Source: JAGOEX01 sp964630905 (GTDB lineage: Bacteria > UBP6 > UBA1177). Taken from it: 40,955 nt of DNA. Below, piece by piece: positions 17,866-26,587 of the stretch. The notes under the pieces are model-generated. The model was not told the origin of the DNA, ran no database searches, and saw nothing but the letters and a program-made list of their open reading frames with translations. The stretch is from NCBI GenBank assembly GCA_964630905.1, contig CAZVWR010000027.1, forward strand, positions 1 through 40,955, given 5' to 3'. The position numbers and the translations under genes were made by a program. Numbering within the stretch: the stretch's first letter is position 1; the number at the start of each line of letters is the position of its first letter.

Positions 17866-19029
17866 ATGGGAACATATAAAAGTTTTGAAGAGATAAATGA
17901 TAAAATTAAAAAAGGGACAGCGGTTGTGTTGACGGCAAGTGAAGTGTCAAAGCTTGCTGAAGAGATGAAACCTTCTGAAATTGTTAAGAAAGTTGATGTG
18001 GTGACAACGGGAACTTTTGCCCCGATGTGTTCAAGCGGAGCATTCATAAATTTCGGACATACTGAGCCTGCAATGAGGATGGAGGAGCTGACTCTCAACG
18101 ATGTTCCTGCTTACGGCGGGATTGCGGCAGTTGATGCATATATCGGCGCAACGGCTGAAAAACCGGGCGACAAGGAATACGGTGGAGCACATGTCATTGA
18201 AGATTTGATAAACGGGAAAGGGATCTATCTCAAAGCGAAAGGAAAGGGGACAGACTGTTATCCGGGCAGAATATGGGAAGGTTACATAAACAAGGAAAGT
18301 GTCAACGAGATCACGATGTTCAACCCGAGAAACTGTTATCAGAACTATGCATCGGCGACAAACAGCACAAAAAAGACGATATATACCTACATGGGGGTTC
18401 TGCTTCCTGAATTCACCAACTGCACCTATTCTACAAGCGGCGAGCTGAGTCCGCTTTTAAATGATCCATATTGCAGGACGATAGGGGTCGGAACTTCGAT
18501 ATTTATTGGCGGAGCAAGGGGTTTCGTGTCAAGTGCAGGAACTCAGTTTAACAGAGGAAGAGACCGTAATGATTGCGGAATTCCGCTTGGACCGTCGGCA
18601 TCACTTGCAGTTACAGGAGATCTTAAAAAAATGAGTTCGCAGTTCATCAAAGCGGCAGTTTTTGAAAAATACGGAATAACTTTGTTTGTTGGGATAGGAA
18701 TTCCGATACCTGTTCTTGATGAAGAGATCGCAAAAACAGTTTCGATAAAGAACCGCGAAATTGAAACACTTGTCTTTGATTATGGTAAGAGCGGAGAAAC
18801 ATTAAGAAAAGTTAATTATGAAGAACTTCAAAGCGGGCAAATAGAGATTCTTGGCCAAAAAGTGAAAACTGCTCCGCTTTCAAGTCTGAGTACTGCTTTG
18901 AAAATCGCTGAAATATTGAAAAAAAGTGTATCTGACGGCAGTTTTAAAATGACTCAACCGGTAGAATTATTTGATATTTCGCATCAACCGCTTAAAAAAC
19001 TCGGAATCAGTTTAGGAGGTGTAAAATGA
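17866..19029 (+). CDS. HcyBio (DUF39) homocysteine biosynthesis protein
   Basis: The 387-residue product matches the HcyBio/DUF39 family, named after Methanosarcina MA1821. That protein, with a partner carrying NIL and ferredoxin domains, makes homocysteine from aspartate semialdehyde and sulfide in anaerobes. Visible features include conserved Cys-containing segments TGTFAPMCSSGAFINFGH, KGTDCYPGRIWEGY and FNPRNCYQNYASATNS, and a later TIGVGTSIFIGGARGFV segment. The start at 17866 follows CTGGAGATG. The next gene begins 4 bp before this stop and encodes exactly the expected NIL/4Fe-4S partner. Regulation through the upstream leader and terminator is likely. Enzymatic details of the family are incompletely known. 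Confidence 0.9.
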   Translation: MGTYKSFEEINDKIKKGTAVVLTASEVSKLAEEMKPSEIVKKVDVVTTGTFAPMCSSGAFINFGHTEPAMRMEELTLNDVPAYGGIAAVDAYIGATAEKPGDKEYGGAHVIEDLINGKGIYLKAKGKGTDCYPGRIWEGYINKESVNEITMFNPRNCYQNYASATNSTKKTIYTYMGVLLPEFTNCTYSTSGELSPLLNDPYCRTIGVGTSIFIGGARGFVSSAGTQFNRGRDRNDCGIPLGPSASLAVTGDLKKMSSQFIKAAVFEKYGITLFVGIGIPIPVLDEEIAKTVSIKNREIETLVFDYGKSGETLRKVNYEELQSGQIEILGQKVKTAPLSSLSTALKIAEILKKSVSDGSFKMTQPVELFDISHQPLKKLGISLGGVK

Positions 19030-19436
19030 AAAGCCGGCTTGTACTCAATTTTTCAACTGAACTGGCGGACACACCTGTCACATTCAATCTGGTGAAAGAA
19101 TACAGCCTTTCGATAAACATTCTGAAAGCTGAAATACTTCCCGGCAGAGGAGGGGAGCTGCTTGTTGAAGTTGAAGGGGAAAATTCAGGAATATCTCAAG
19201 GAATTGAATATCTTATCCGTAAAGGTGTGAAAGTTGAAGGGGTTGAAAAAAGAATAAAGTTTGATGAAGTCAAATGTGTCAACTGCGGCGGATGCACAGC
19301 AGTCTGCTTTTCACAGGCACTCATCATTGAAAAACCCGACTGGCAGCTCAAATTCGATTCATCAAAATGTGTCGCCTGCGGACTTTGCGTAAAAGCATGC
19401 CCGCTTCGCCTCTTTTCACTCACTTTCGGCGAGTGA
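19026..19436 (+). CDS. NIL-domain 4Fe-4S ferredoxin, partner of HcyBio
   Basis: The 136-residue protein has an N-terminal NIL domain of about 75 residues, the fold found beside methionine-uptake ATPases such as MetN. A two-cluster ferredoxin follows, with Cys84-87-90-94 (CVNCGGCTAVC) and Cys115-118-121-125 (CVACGLCVKAC). This architecture matches the Methanosarcina MA1822 family, required with MA1821 for sulfide-dependent homocysteine formation. It probably delivers electrons or sulfur to the upstream HcyBio protein. The 4-bp overlap indicates coupled expression. The gene is followed by a convergent outer-membrane protein gene with no clear terminator between them. Confidence 0.92.
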   Translation: MKSRLVLNFSTELADTPVTFNLVKEYSLSINILKAEILPGRGGELLVEVEGENSGISQGIEYLIRKGVKVEGVEKRIKFDEVKCVNCGGCTAVCFSQALIIEKPDWQLKFDSSKCVACGLCVKACPLRLFSLTFGE

Positions 19437-19511
19437 TTCTTAAAAATATATGGATCTGCAACTAACAGTTCCACTTCTTCCAAGATCAAGTTCAGATGTA
19501 GAGCAGATTTA

Positions 19512-21335
19512 TTAGAATCTTCCTTCAACAAGGAACATCAGACCGTGGATGTCCATGACTTCAATTACATCAAATTCACCGACAAAGGGACCATCTTCAG
19601 TTGCAACCATTTTCTGACGGTTATGGTCCTGAGTAAATGAATATTCAAGCATTGCTGTGACTGTATCGCTGAAACCGTATTTTACATTGAGCTTTATGAA
19701 CATCATGTCAAGCGGGTCTCTGCCGGCAGGAAGGACTTCTCTTGAACGGTCAAAAGCTGTCGAAACGGCATCTGTAGTGATCCTTTCCTTTATGACAGTC
19801 ACATTTTTCTGACCGTTTGCATCATAAACTGTGTAAGTCGCAGGTATTTTATATCCGTAAGTAATTCCGAACCACAGATCCCAGATATGATAATCGGCTG
19901 AAATGGCCAAAAGGTGTTCCGGGGTTGTGTCTGCCTGAGAAGAGATGGTCTGATAAGGAACAACTCCGGGAGCATCAAAGACCATGAAGGGGAGATCTCG
20001 GTATGAATACATGAACATAGCCCTGATCCCTTTAAATCTTGCACCGAGTTCAAAAGCGGCTCCGTGAGCGAAGAAATTGTCGGTGATAGGTTCAATATTG
20101 CCTACATTCTCGATTGACATGTAGTCCCCGTTTTCAAGCCGTTGATTCTGGAAAAGATATTCACCTCTTACTCTGAATGCAAATTTTGAAGTGTAGTCAG
20201 GTTTAAGCCATGTTCCGTCAACAAATGTGTTTATTCCTATCGGATCTCCAAGCTGTGAACCGTAATTATATTCAGCAAAAATATCAAGTCCGTAGGAAAG
20301 GATGCGGTCATCGTCAGGGTCTGCGAGGATTATCTCGTCTATATTGACATTGTCGCCTTTATCAATGAACGCTCCCTGAAGATGGGCCTTTAATCCGAGA
20401 TCCTTATTGTTGTAACTTGCACCTCCGAAAAACCCGTAGGTTGTCTCAAGCGGAGTCAATTCACTCGCAAGGCGGTCTGTTTCAGGCTGTGCGTTTGCCT
20501 TAAACCCGAAATAGATTGAAAAGTCGCTATATCCGTAAAGAACCTGAAATCCAGGAACAGCGGAAATATCCCATTGCGGCCAGACAGACCTGTTCGATCC
20601 CCATCTAAGTCCTCTGAAATAACCAATACCGATATTTTCAGCATTATAGGGATAAAAAGTCAGTTTGAAACGGTTTGTAGAAGGATGCCTGTAATCTATC
20701 TCAATGAATGATTTATCCTCTTTGAGAACAGTTTCTATTTTGTTGGTAAGAGTGTTCATCATATTTACCATTGCAAAAGAGAGAGAAGTTCTAAGAGTAA
20801 AATTTTTCAGAATATTTTTCTCTTCATGAAAAAGTGACAGGCGGGTGGAACTTTTTGCGGTATTTGAATACCCGTAAACCCTTTCAGCAAAATTCTCATA
20901 TTCATATCTCTGTCCGATATCCCACTTTGGAGAATACTGGCTGTTGTCGCGAAGATTGTCATCACCCATTATAAAAGAAAGACTGCTTTTGGAATGTGCT
21001 GGGATTATAAGACCGTCACTTGCATTAGTGTTTTCAGGTTTTTCAGCCGTTTCTTCTTTCTTTTCCGGCTCTCCCTTCTTTTTCTCAGCATCTTTTTTTG
21101 CAAGTTCTTCGGCAACCATTTTTTTGACAAGAGTCTCGATCTCTTCTTTTGACATGGTTACTGTCTCTTTCTGCGGTTCTTCTTCTTTTTTTGGTTCCTC
21201 GGGTTTGGTTTCTTCAACATTCTGAGGGATCACATATTCCGGCTTTGCAGTTTCCTCAGCAGGTTTTATTTCCTCTTCCTGTGCGGAAATGATGAAAACC
21301 GACATGATGATCAGCACAAATAAGATCTTTTTCAT
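19512..21335 (-). CDS. outer-membrane beta-barrel (porin-like) protein
   Basis: The 607-residue product has a signal peptide (KKILFVLIIMSVFIISA), then a Lys/Glu/Pro-rich periplasmic stretch with a short coiled coil (about residues 20-105). A long region of alternating beta strands rich in Tyr, Phe and Gly runs to the C-terminus. It ends FLVEGRF; a terminal Phe is the usual barrel-assembly signal. Segments such as MLEYSFTQD and FRVRGEYLF are typical strands. The ATG at 21335 follows GGAGAG. It is the last gene of the four-gene operon with the nucleotidase, 15 bp after the upstream lipoprotein, which suggests uptake of products released at the surface. The specific porin family is not recognised. 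Confidence 0.85.
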   Translation of the reverse strand: MKKILFVLIIMSVFIISAQEEEIKPAEETAKPEYVIPQNVEETKPEEPKKEEEPQKETVTMSKEEIETLVKKMVAEELAKKDAEKKKGEPEKKEETAEKPENTNASDGLIIPAHSKSSLSFIMGDDNLRDNSQYSPKWDIGQRYEYENFAERVYGYSNTAKSSTRLSLFHEEKNILKNFTLRTSLSFAMVNMMNTLTNKIETVLKEDKSFIEIDYRHPSTNRFKLTFYPYNAENIGIGYFRGLRWGSNRSVWPQWDISAVPGFQVLYGYSDFSIYFGFKANAQPETDRLASELTPLETTYGFFGGASYNNKDLGLKAHLQGAFIDKGDNVNIDEIILADPDDDRILSYGLDIFAEYNYGSQLGDPIGINTFVDGTWLKPDYTSKFAFRVRGEYLFQNQRLENGDYMSIENVGNIEPITDNFFAHGAAFELGARFKGIRAMFMYSYRDLPFMVFDAPGVVPYQTISSQADTTPEHLLAISADYHIWDLWFGITYGYKIPATYTVYDANGQKNVTVIKERITTDAVSTAFDRSREVLPAGRDPLDMMFIKLNVKYGFSDTVTAMLEYSFTQDHNRQKMVATEDGPFVGEFDVIEVMDIHGLMFLVEGRF

Positions 21336-21350
21336 AACATCTCTCCAAAT

Positions 21351-22520
21351 TTATTCAATAACTTCAATATCATTACTATCTATCGGAACGAGTATCCATG
21401 TTGACGGTCTTGCACTTGTATGCTGCTTCAGGACACCGGTGAAATTAAACTTTCTCTTTGTTTTTGCATCTCTTTCCTTCAGAGGATCAAAAGAGGGAGC
21501 CGTGTACAAGGTCTGAGCCATGATAGATCCGCCTGACTCATTCTTTAAAGGGAACTGCCCATATTCTACAAAGCTTGAATCATGTTCATTGAACCAGTCC
21601 ACAGTTACATTTTTCACAGTTACGATCGAGGCCTCCTTTTTCTCCATTTCAGAATTTGAAGATAAAAGGGCAGAGATATCAAAAGGTTCAGGAATAAGTG
21701 ATTCATCAACAAATATCTTCTTTTTCCCATTTACTATCGTGTATTTCGGCTTGAATGTAGGGAAACTCATTTCGGTAAATCCGAAAAATTCAAAGACAGA
21801 ACCGTTGGCTTCTTCAATTATCGAGCCGATCGGAAGGGAATAGCCCACATCAGGATCGTCAACATAAGGAGTTGAATAAGTGTAGAGATAGATCGCACCG
21901 TAATCTTCGGTGCCCACTTCCGCAAGATAGAAACCGCCTTCAATTACTGCGGTTACAACCATCGTTTTTCCTTTCAGATTAAGGTTTCTGTTGTTATATT
22001 TCGAGTCAAAACCCTTTGAACCTGAATTGTTGCCCTGTATCTCGGATATTGAGGCAAGCGGGGGATAAATGGTTTCAGAAACACCGAGTTTTCCAGATCT
22101 TTTGTAAGTGATTGAATCATCGGAGCTTTTTTCATCATCTGGGATAAGCTCGTGAACAACGATCTTTTCTTTGCCGAGTATGTAACGCATTTCGACAGGG
22201 AAATCAGTTAAAACGCCATTTTTAAGATCTGCTCTTGCCACTGATGTTATCTTTCCATACTGAAGGGCGATCTCAACAGTCCCGTTGTAATCTTTCAGAA
22301 CTTCTTTGTTGTAATCGAGAGCATAAATGTTTATTAAAAGATCGTGTTTTTCCGCTTTTTCCAGTCTTTTTTCTTTAGTTCCCGGATCAAAGTCATCGCT
22401 GAATTCAACTTTATATGCGGCAAGTCCGCTGTTTTCCGGCTCGGGGTTTCCTTTCAGACCGTAACAACCGGATGATATCATGATTGAAATGATCGTGATC
22501 AGCATAATTTGTGTTTTCAT
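21351..22520 (-). CDS. lipoprotein with OB-fold-like region
   Basis: The start is placed at 22520 (MKTQIMLITIISIMISSGC, lipobox Cys19), preceded by GAGGTGGCC; an upstream in-frame ATG at 22565 lies inside the nucleotidase gene. The 389-residue product has an N-terminal beta-rich part. About residues 160-389 resemble bacterial OB-fold/DUF5689-like modules, with LNLKGKTMVVTAVIEGGFYL near the start of that part and STWILVPIDSNDIEVIE as the terminal strand. The neighbouring (N/D)TG lipoprotein at 24867-26471 contains similar modules. OB-folds often bind oligonucleotides or saccharides. The link to nucleic-acid handling is inferred from the nucleotidase next door, which lies 8 bp upstream. Confidence 0.7.
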   Translation of the reverse strand: MKTQIMLITIISIMISSGCYGLKGNPEPENSGLAAYKVEFSDDFDPGTKEKRLEKAEKHDLLINIYALDYNKEVLKDYNGTVEIALQYGKITSVARADLKNGVLTDFPVEMRYILGKEKIVVHELIPDDEKSSDDSITYKRSGKLGVSETIYPPLASISEIQGNNSGSKGFDSKYNNRNLNLKGKTMVVTAVIEGGFYLAEVGTEDYGAIYLYTYSTPYVDDPDVGYSLPIGSIIEEANGSVFEFFGFTEMSFPTFKPKYTIVNGKKKIFVDESLIPEPFDISALLSSNSEMEKKEASIVTVKNVTVDWFNEHDSSFVEYGQFPLKNESGGSIMAQTLYTAPSFDPLKERDAKTKRKFNFTGVLKQHTSARPSTWILVPIDSNDIEVIE

Positions 22521-22528
22521 CGGCCACC

Positions 22529-24853
22529 TCAATTTATCATCTTTATTCTTTTCCCCTGACCGCACTCATCCGCTCCGGTCTGGTTCAAAGAATAATCAAG
22601 CGGATCTATCACCCCTTTTTCACTTAAGAAATCGCTTACCGCATCTCTTAATGAAACTGAAGTGTCAAGCCGCGTTGTGTTGTATTCAAGCATGTAAAAA
22701 CCGCTTCCACCCTTGCCCATGTAGTCGTTAGTAGCCATTTTGAAGAGCATGTGGGGAAGGACGACCTCATAATCTTTAATGACCTCAACATTTCCGATAG
22801 TCAGACATTTCGTAAGTGAGTATGACCCGTATTTTTTCTGCAGTTCTTCATCAGGACTGCAGTCAATTTCCACACCGATGCCTGCAACCTGTATCTGGGT
22901 TTTGCAACCTCTCGATGCAGATTTTCTGGCAACAAAATCAAAAAGAGTTTTCAATTCGTTACCGCTTAAATACATTGTCGTTATGCTGTTTTCAAACGGG
23001 AAAACTTCGTAGAGTTTTTCAAGTGTGATATCGCCTGTCGGGATGTCTGCTCTTATTCCCATTGAGTTGGTCACACAGAACTGCGACCTTGAAAGCTCAT
23101 GATTCATCATCGCATCAGTAACGATATTTCCAAGAGGACTGTCTCCGCCGCTTGGATCGTTCCTGACTATCGTTGAAGCGGCACGACCAACTATCCGCTG
23201 AAGATACTGCGAAAATTCAAGACCCTGCACATAGGGCTTAAGCAGATTGATCATATCTCCGTGTTCAGGAACAGATTCATTTATCGCATGAGTTTTATAG
23301 TTGTGCCATACGATCCTTTTATTCTGAACTGCAATTTCGAGTTCACCGAGAATTTTATAGTTCACACCGCTGTGAACGACGAGAACATCTCTGCCGTCAG
23401 GACCGTCGATCACTTTAACAGGGTCAAGAACGACATGGTGATGTCCACCCATGACAACATCAACCCCTTCAACTTTTTCAGCAATTTCGTAATCACCTTC
23501 AAGACCCTGATGCGAAAGGATTATGACAAGATCAACAAGAGGTCTTACTACATTCACATAAGTCTGCGCCGATTCGATAGGATCGATGACATTGAACCCG
23601 ATGCTTCCGCCGATCTGATAAATCGAAGTGAGCGACGAATCATTTCCGACACCGATTATTCCGATTCGAAGAGAACCACGCATAAGAATAAGGTAAGGGG
23701 AAGTGATATCCATAAGTCCTTTGTGCCCGTCCCAGTCAAAAAGATAATTTGAAGCGAGCAGGGGAAACCCGCCCGATTTTCTGTATGCCGCAACAAGAGC
23801 AGATGTTCCGTTGTCGAACTCGTGGTTTCCTATTGCCATTGCATCGATCCCGAGTTTCTGTATGGCAAGCATTTCCAGTTCCCCTTTGTATAGATTGAAC
23901 TGGGGAGCACCCTGAAAAGCATCTCCGCTGTCAAGATGCATTACGGGAATGTCACCGTGAGAAGCCCTTATCCTGTCGCTGACAGTCTTGACTCTCGCAA
24001 CTCCGCCGGTATTTACAAGACCCGGACGGTAATCCGAATAGTTGCAAAGCCCGTCTCTATTGCGGTCTTCGCTGTTCTTTTCAGCGTTTGTCAGAGCGAT
24101 GTTGTAATCACTATCAGAATCATAGTTCTTTCTTAATATTGATTTCCCGTTCTCATCAAACCATGTCAGATTGATGGTATCATAAGGATAGTCGCACTTG
24201 CGGTCATGGTTTCTGTCAAAAACAGGAGCACAGTCATCAAATCCACACATTTTGTCAAAATTGATGTCCTCTTCCTTGTCACAATCCATGTTTTCATTCA
24301 AATCCCAGCAAAGTGTAACAGACCGTAATTGCGGCTGTGCTTCACAGTCGGCAACCGAACATCCCGGAATACCGTCAACATCCTCAAGATCATCACAGAT
24401 ATTATTTCTTTTTCTATCCCAGCATCTCTGGCAGTCAAGAAGATCGCAAATTCCGTCTTCATTGATGTCTTCAATAACCAGTGACGGATTTTTAGGATCG
24501 TAGTATCCCAGTTCTTTCAACTGATCTTTGGTGTAGTAGTTGTATTTTCCGCTTTCATAAACTTGATAAAGTCCTGTTTCTTTGTTGTATGCACCGTTAC
24601 AGTAGGAAGCGCCTCCGCTGTAATCAAGGTCCCAGCAGGGCGGATTTGACGAGGTAAGCCCCATATTCCTGTCAAACATATTCGGTTCCATCCAGAAGGG
24701 GAGATATTTCGCATGAGTATCGGTTGAATGGAGGATAACTAGTTTTTGCGGAATGTCAGGATCTATTGGAGCTCCGCCGTAACTGTTATCAAAACATGAA
24801 GTCAGGAACAGTGCAAAAAAAAAGAAAAGGAAGAGTTTTTTTGAAATTTTCAT
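22529..24853 (-). CDS. surface lipoprotein 5'-nucleotidase / UDP-sugar hydrolase with large Cys/Asp-rich insertion
   Basis: The 774-residue lipoprotein (signal ending FALFLTSC, Cys20) combines a calcineurin-like metallophosphatase domain and a C-terminal 5'-nucleotidase domain. Metal motifs are DTH (45-47), DSGD (308-311), GNHEFD (342-347), SHQG and GGHHH. The C-terminal domain shows SPLGNIVTDAMM and FPFENSITTMYLSGNELKTL. Such enzymes dephosphorylate extracellular nucleotides. About 235 residues lie between the first and second metal motifs, where the family usually has only a few tens. This insertion has 14 Cys and several DxNxDG-like loops (DINEDGICD, EDRNRDGLCN) resembling thrombospondin type-3 calcium-binding repeats. 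Gaps to both neighbours are 8-13 bp, so it is in an operon. Substrate preference is not known. Confidence 0.93.
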   Translation of the reverse strand: MKISKKLFLFFFFALFLTSCFDNSYGGAPIDPDIPQKLVILHSTDTHAKYLPFWMEPNMFDRNMGLTSSNPPCWDLDYSGGASYCNGAYNKETGLYQVYESGKYNYYTKDQLKELGYYDPKNPSLVIEDINEDGICDLLDCQRCWDRKRNNICDDLEDVDGIPGCSVADCEAQPQLRSVTLCWDLNENMDCDKEEDINFDKMCGFDDCAPVFDRNHDRKCDYPYDTINLTWFDENGKSILRKNYDSDSDYNIALTNAEKNSEDRNRDGLCNYSDYRPGLVNTGGVARVKTVSDRIRASHGDIPVMHLDSGDAFQGAPQFNLYKGELEMLAIQKLGIDAMAIGNHEFDNGTSALVAAYRKSGGFPLLASNYLFDWDGHKGLMDITSPYLILMRGSLRIGIIGVGNDSSLTSIYQIGGSIGFNVIDPIESAQTYVNVVRPLVDLVIILSHQGLEGDYEIAEKVEGVDVVMGGHHHVVLDPVKVIDGPDGRDVLVVHSGVNYKILGELEIAVQNKRIVWHNYKTHAINESVPEHGDMINLLKPYVQGLEFSQYLQRIVGRAASTIVRNDPSGGDSPLGNIVTDAMMNHELSRSQFCVTNSMGIRADIPTGDITLEKLYEVFPFENSITTMYLSGNELKTLFDFVARKSASRGCKTQIQVAGIGVEIDCSPDEELQKKYGSYSLTKCLTIGNVEVIKDYEVVLPHMLFKMATNDYMGKGGSGFYMLEYNTTRLDTSVSLRDAVSDFLSEKGVIDPLDYSLNQTGADECGQGKRIKMIN

Positions 24854-24866
24854 TTTTTCCTCAGAT

Positions 24867-26471
24867 TTATTTTGCTACAAGATCTCCAACTGTTTTAGGA
24901 TGAATTGTCGGAGCATCATAATCAATATCAAAAATACCTGAAATTGTTGCAAATTCCTTGCCCACGGTGTATCCCGTAAAAGTATTTGCCGGAACGAGCA
25001 TATTGTCTATAACCAGATCATTTTCCAAAACGATGTCAAATTCATTTGGAATGGTCTTGATCTTGACATCTGAAATTGTTACATAAACACCGATATAATC
25101 ATAAAGCTTGGATGGATTCATCAAGTCAGCAGCAGAAACAGTGATAGGGGCGGGAATGGTGGCAGCTGCTTTGCTGAGTTTGCTGACAACATTTACTCCT
25201 ACTTCTTTTTTTGCATTCTGCATCTGATGTGATTCAAATGTATCTGAATAATTTGCAACGGCACCTTTTATATCAAGCCAGTCTCCTTCAGTATAAGGGA
25301 AAGTGCTTCCTTCAACCATTTTGTAGACAAGTAGTCCCTTATTACTTGTTCCGCTATGGACATAAAATGTATACAGAGTCGGTGAACCGGAATGTTTGCG
25401 GGCAGGAGACATTACATACACATCTTCGAGATCTGTATAGACATCTGCCGCAACATCTCCATTCTGAATTTCATCAACTGTGGCTTCAACAGGAGCGGTA
25501 TTCCCTGTATTTCCTGTGTCTCCGGTATTGCCGGTATTTCCAGTGTCGCCAGTGTCGCCTGAATCTTCAACAAGATCTTCGGCAATTCTCGGAGCAAGTT
25601 TGAACGCTTCATAAGTAAATGTAAGAACTCCCTGAATATATGAAAAAGCTTTTCCGATCTCTCTTTTTCCTGACCAGTAGTACATCTCCTTATCAACTGC
25701 GAGATTTCCTGTTACTTCCCATGCTCCATGACCAAGATTTGTATTTGTGATCTCAACATCAGAAACCTTGATGAATACGCCTTCATATTTTTCACCGTCA
25801 ACGCCGTGGTCTGTTGTGGGATTCCAATTTGTTCCATCCTGTTCAAAAGGGGTTGAAACAGTTGAAGGATCTTCTATTTCAGCAGGAGATGGAACAGTCG
25901 CTGTGCCAAGTTTTGAAAGGTCATCACTTTGAACTTCGATCTGAGAGTTGTCGTAATATTCTTTGTAAAGCCCTTTTACAGATATTTTGTCTCCTATTGC
26001 GAAAGCGTCAACTTCAGCAGTGTCTTTAACAAAAACAAATATTCCTGAATAAGGTCTTGCAGTTGTTATAAGCTCAGAAACATACATTCCCTTAATGTTT
26101 GTGTTGTTGTACTGATCGTCCTGATTATATACGATACCTACAACAACACATTCAAAAGTAACTTCTGTTTCAAGCGGAACTTCACCTTTCTGTATCTTTG
26201 AAATTTCACCTTCAGGCTCTGTGTCGCCTGTGTTTCCTGTATTTCCTGTGTCACCTGAGTTTCCGGTATTGCCTGTATTGCCTGTATTTCCAGTATCTCC
26301 CGTGTTTCCGGTATCGCCGGTGTCACCCGTATTTCCGGTATTGCCTGTGTTCCCAGTGTCGCCGGTGTTCCCTGTGTCTCCGTTATTGTTTGTGCTTGTC
26401 GTGTTGCAACCTGCAGCGATTAAGAACATAAAAACAACGCTAAGTAACAGTAATGATTTAATCTTTTTCAT
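24867..26471 (-). CDS. (N/D)TG-linker lipoprotein with two OB-fold-like modules
   Basis: This 534-residue lipoprotein (signal to LIAAGC, Cys22) has 18 (N/D)TG-type triplets at residues 32-85. A first beta-rich module follows (about 90-275, containing VTFECVVVGIVYN and IGDKISVKGLYKEYYDNSQI). A second triplet linker of about 8 units precedes a second module (about 310-534, with EGDWLDIKGAVANYSDTFES). The modules resemble OB-fold/DUF5689-like domains found with secreted nucleases such as YhcR or ExeM. No nuclease catalytic motif is visible, so a binding role is more likely. It is first in the four-gene nucleotidase operon; the ATG follows TGAGG. The linkers probably hold the modules away from the membrane surface. 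Confidence 0.8.
   Translation of the reverse strand: MKKIKSLLLLSVVFMFLIAAGCNTTSTNNNGDTGNTGDTGNTGNTGNTGDTGDTGNTGDTGNTGNTGNTGNSGDTGNTGNTGDTEPEGEISKIQKGEVPLETEVTFECVVVGIVYNQDDQYNNTNIKGMYVSELITTARPYSGIFVFVKDTAEVDAFAIGDKISVKGLYKEYYDNSQIEVQSDDLSKLGTATVPSPAEIEDPSTVSTPFEQDGTNWNPTTDHGVDGEKYEGVFIKVSDVEITNTNLGHGAWEVTGNLAVDKEMYYWSGKREIGKAFSYIQGVLTFTYEAFKLAPRIAEDLVEDSGDTGDTGNTGNTGDTGNTGNTAPVEATVDEIQNGDVAADVYTDLEDVYVMSPARKHSGSPTLYTFYVHSGTSNKGLLVYKMVEGSTFPYTEGDWLDIKGAVANYSDTFESHQMQNAKKEVGVNVVSKLSKAAATIPAPITVSAADLMNPSKLYDYIGVYVTISDVKIKTIPNEFDIVLENDLVIDNMLVPANTFTGYTVGKEFATISGIFDIDYDAPTIHPKTVGDLVAK
25497..25563 (-). repeat. short (N/D)TG codon repeat (inter-module linker)
   Basis: About eight in-frame 9-bp units encode D/N-T/S-G triplets between the two OB-fold-like modules. 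Codons vary between units, so the array is older or less recently homogenised than the one at 30080-30376. Confidence 0.8.
26217..26378 (-). repeat. (N/D)TG codon repeat, 18 units
   Basis: Eighteen 9-bp units encode residues 32-85 of the lipoprotein, mostly NTG and DTG, with one NSG and a final DTE. Synonymous codons differ between units. Confidence 0.88.
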
Positions 26472-26521
26472 GATTTCCTCACTTAAGAAAGATATTTAAA
26501 AAAACCGCAAAAACTCAAAAC

Positions 26522-26547
26522 ATTATATTGTATCACATTGAATTATA
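26522..26547 (-). promoter_or_regulatory. possible -10 elements of the nucleotidase operon promoter
   Basis: Two TATAAT sequences on the minus strand (at 26542-26547 and 26522-26527) lie 50-75 bp upstream of the first operon gene. Neither has a clear -35 at 17 bp. This AT-rich gap is the only room for a promoter between the TPR gene and the operon. Confidence 0.35.
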
Positions 26548-26587
26548 TTTGGAAGATAAAAAATGAAAGTATTTTGTTAAATTTATG

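Noticed and set aside
19437..19511. Possible terminator between the convergent NIL-ferredoxin and outer-membrane protein genes
   Set aside because: Only a 5-bp TCTGC/GCAGA pairing with a loop of over 40 bases and no T-run suited to a hairpin; nothing else seen in this gap.
23261..23752. Plus-strand open frame of 163 codons
   Set aside because: It is antisense to the nucleotidase gene across its metallophosphatase motifs and has no ribosome site or recognisable domain.
26221..26499. Plus-strand open frame rich in VFPVSP repeats
   Set aside because: Antisense shadow of the (N/D)TG linker of the lipoprotein on the minus strand.
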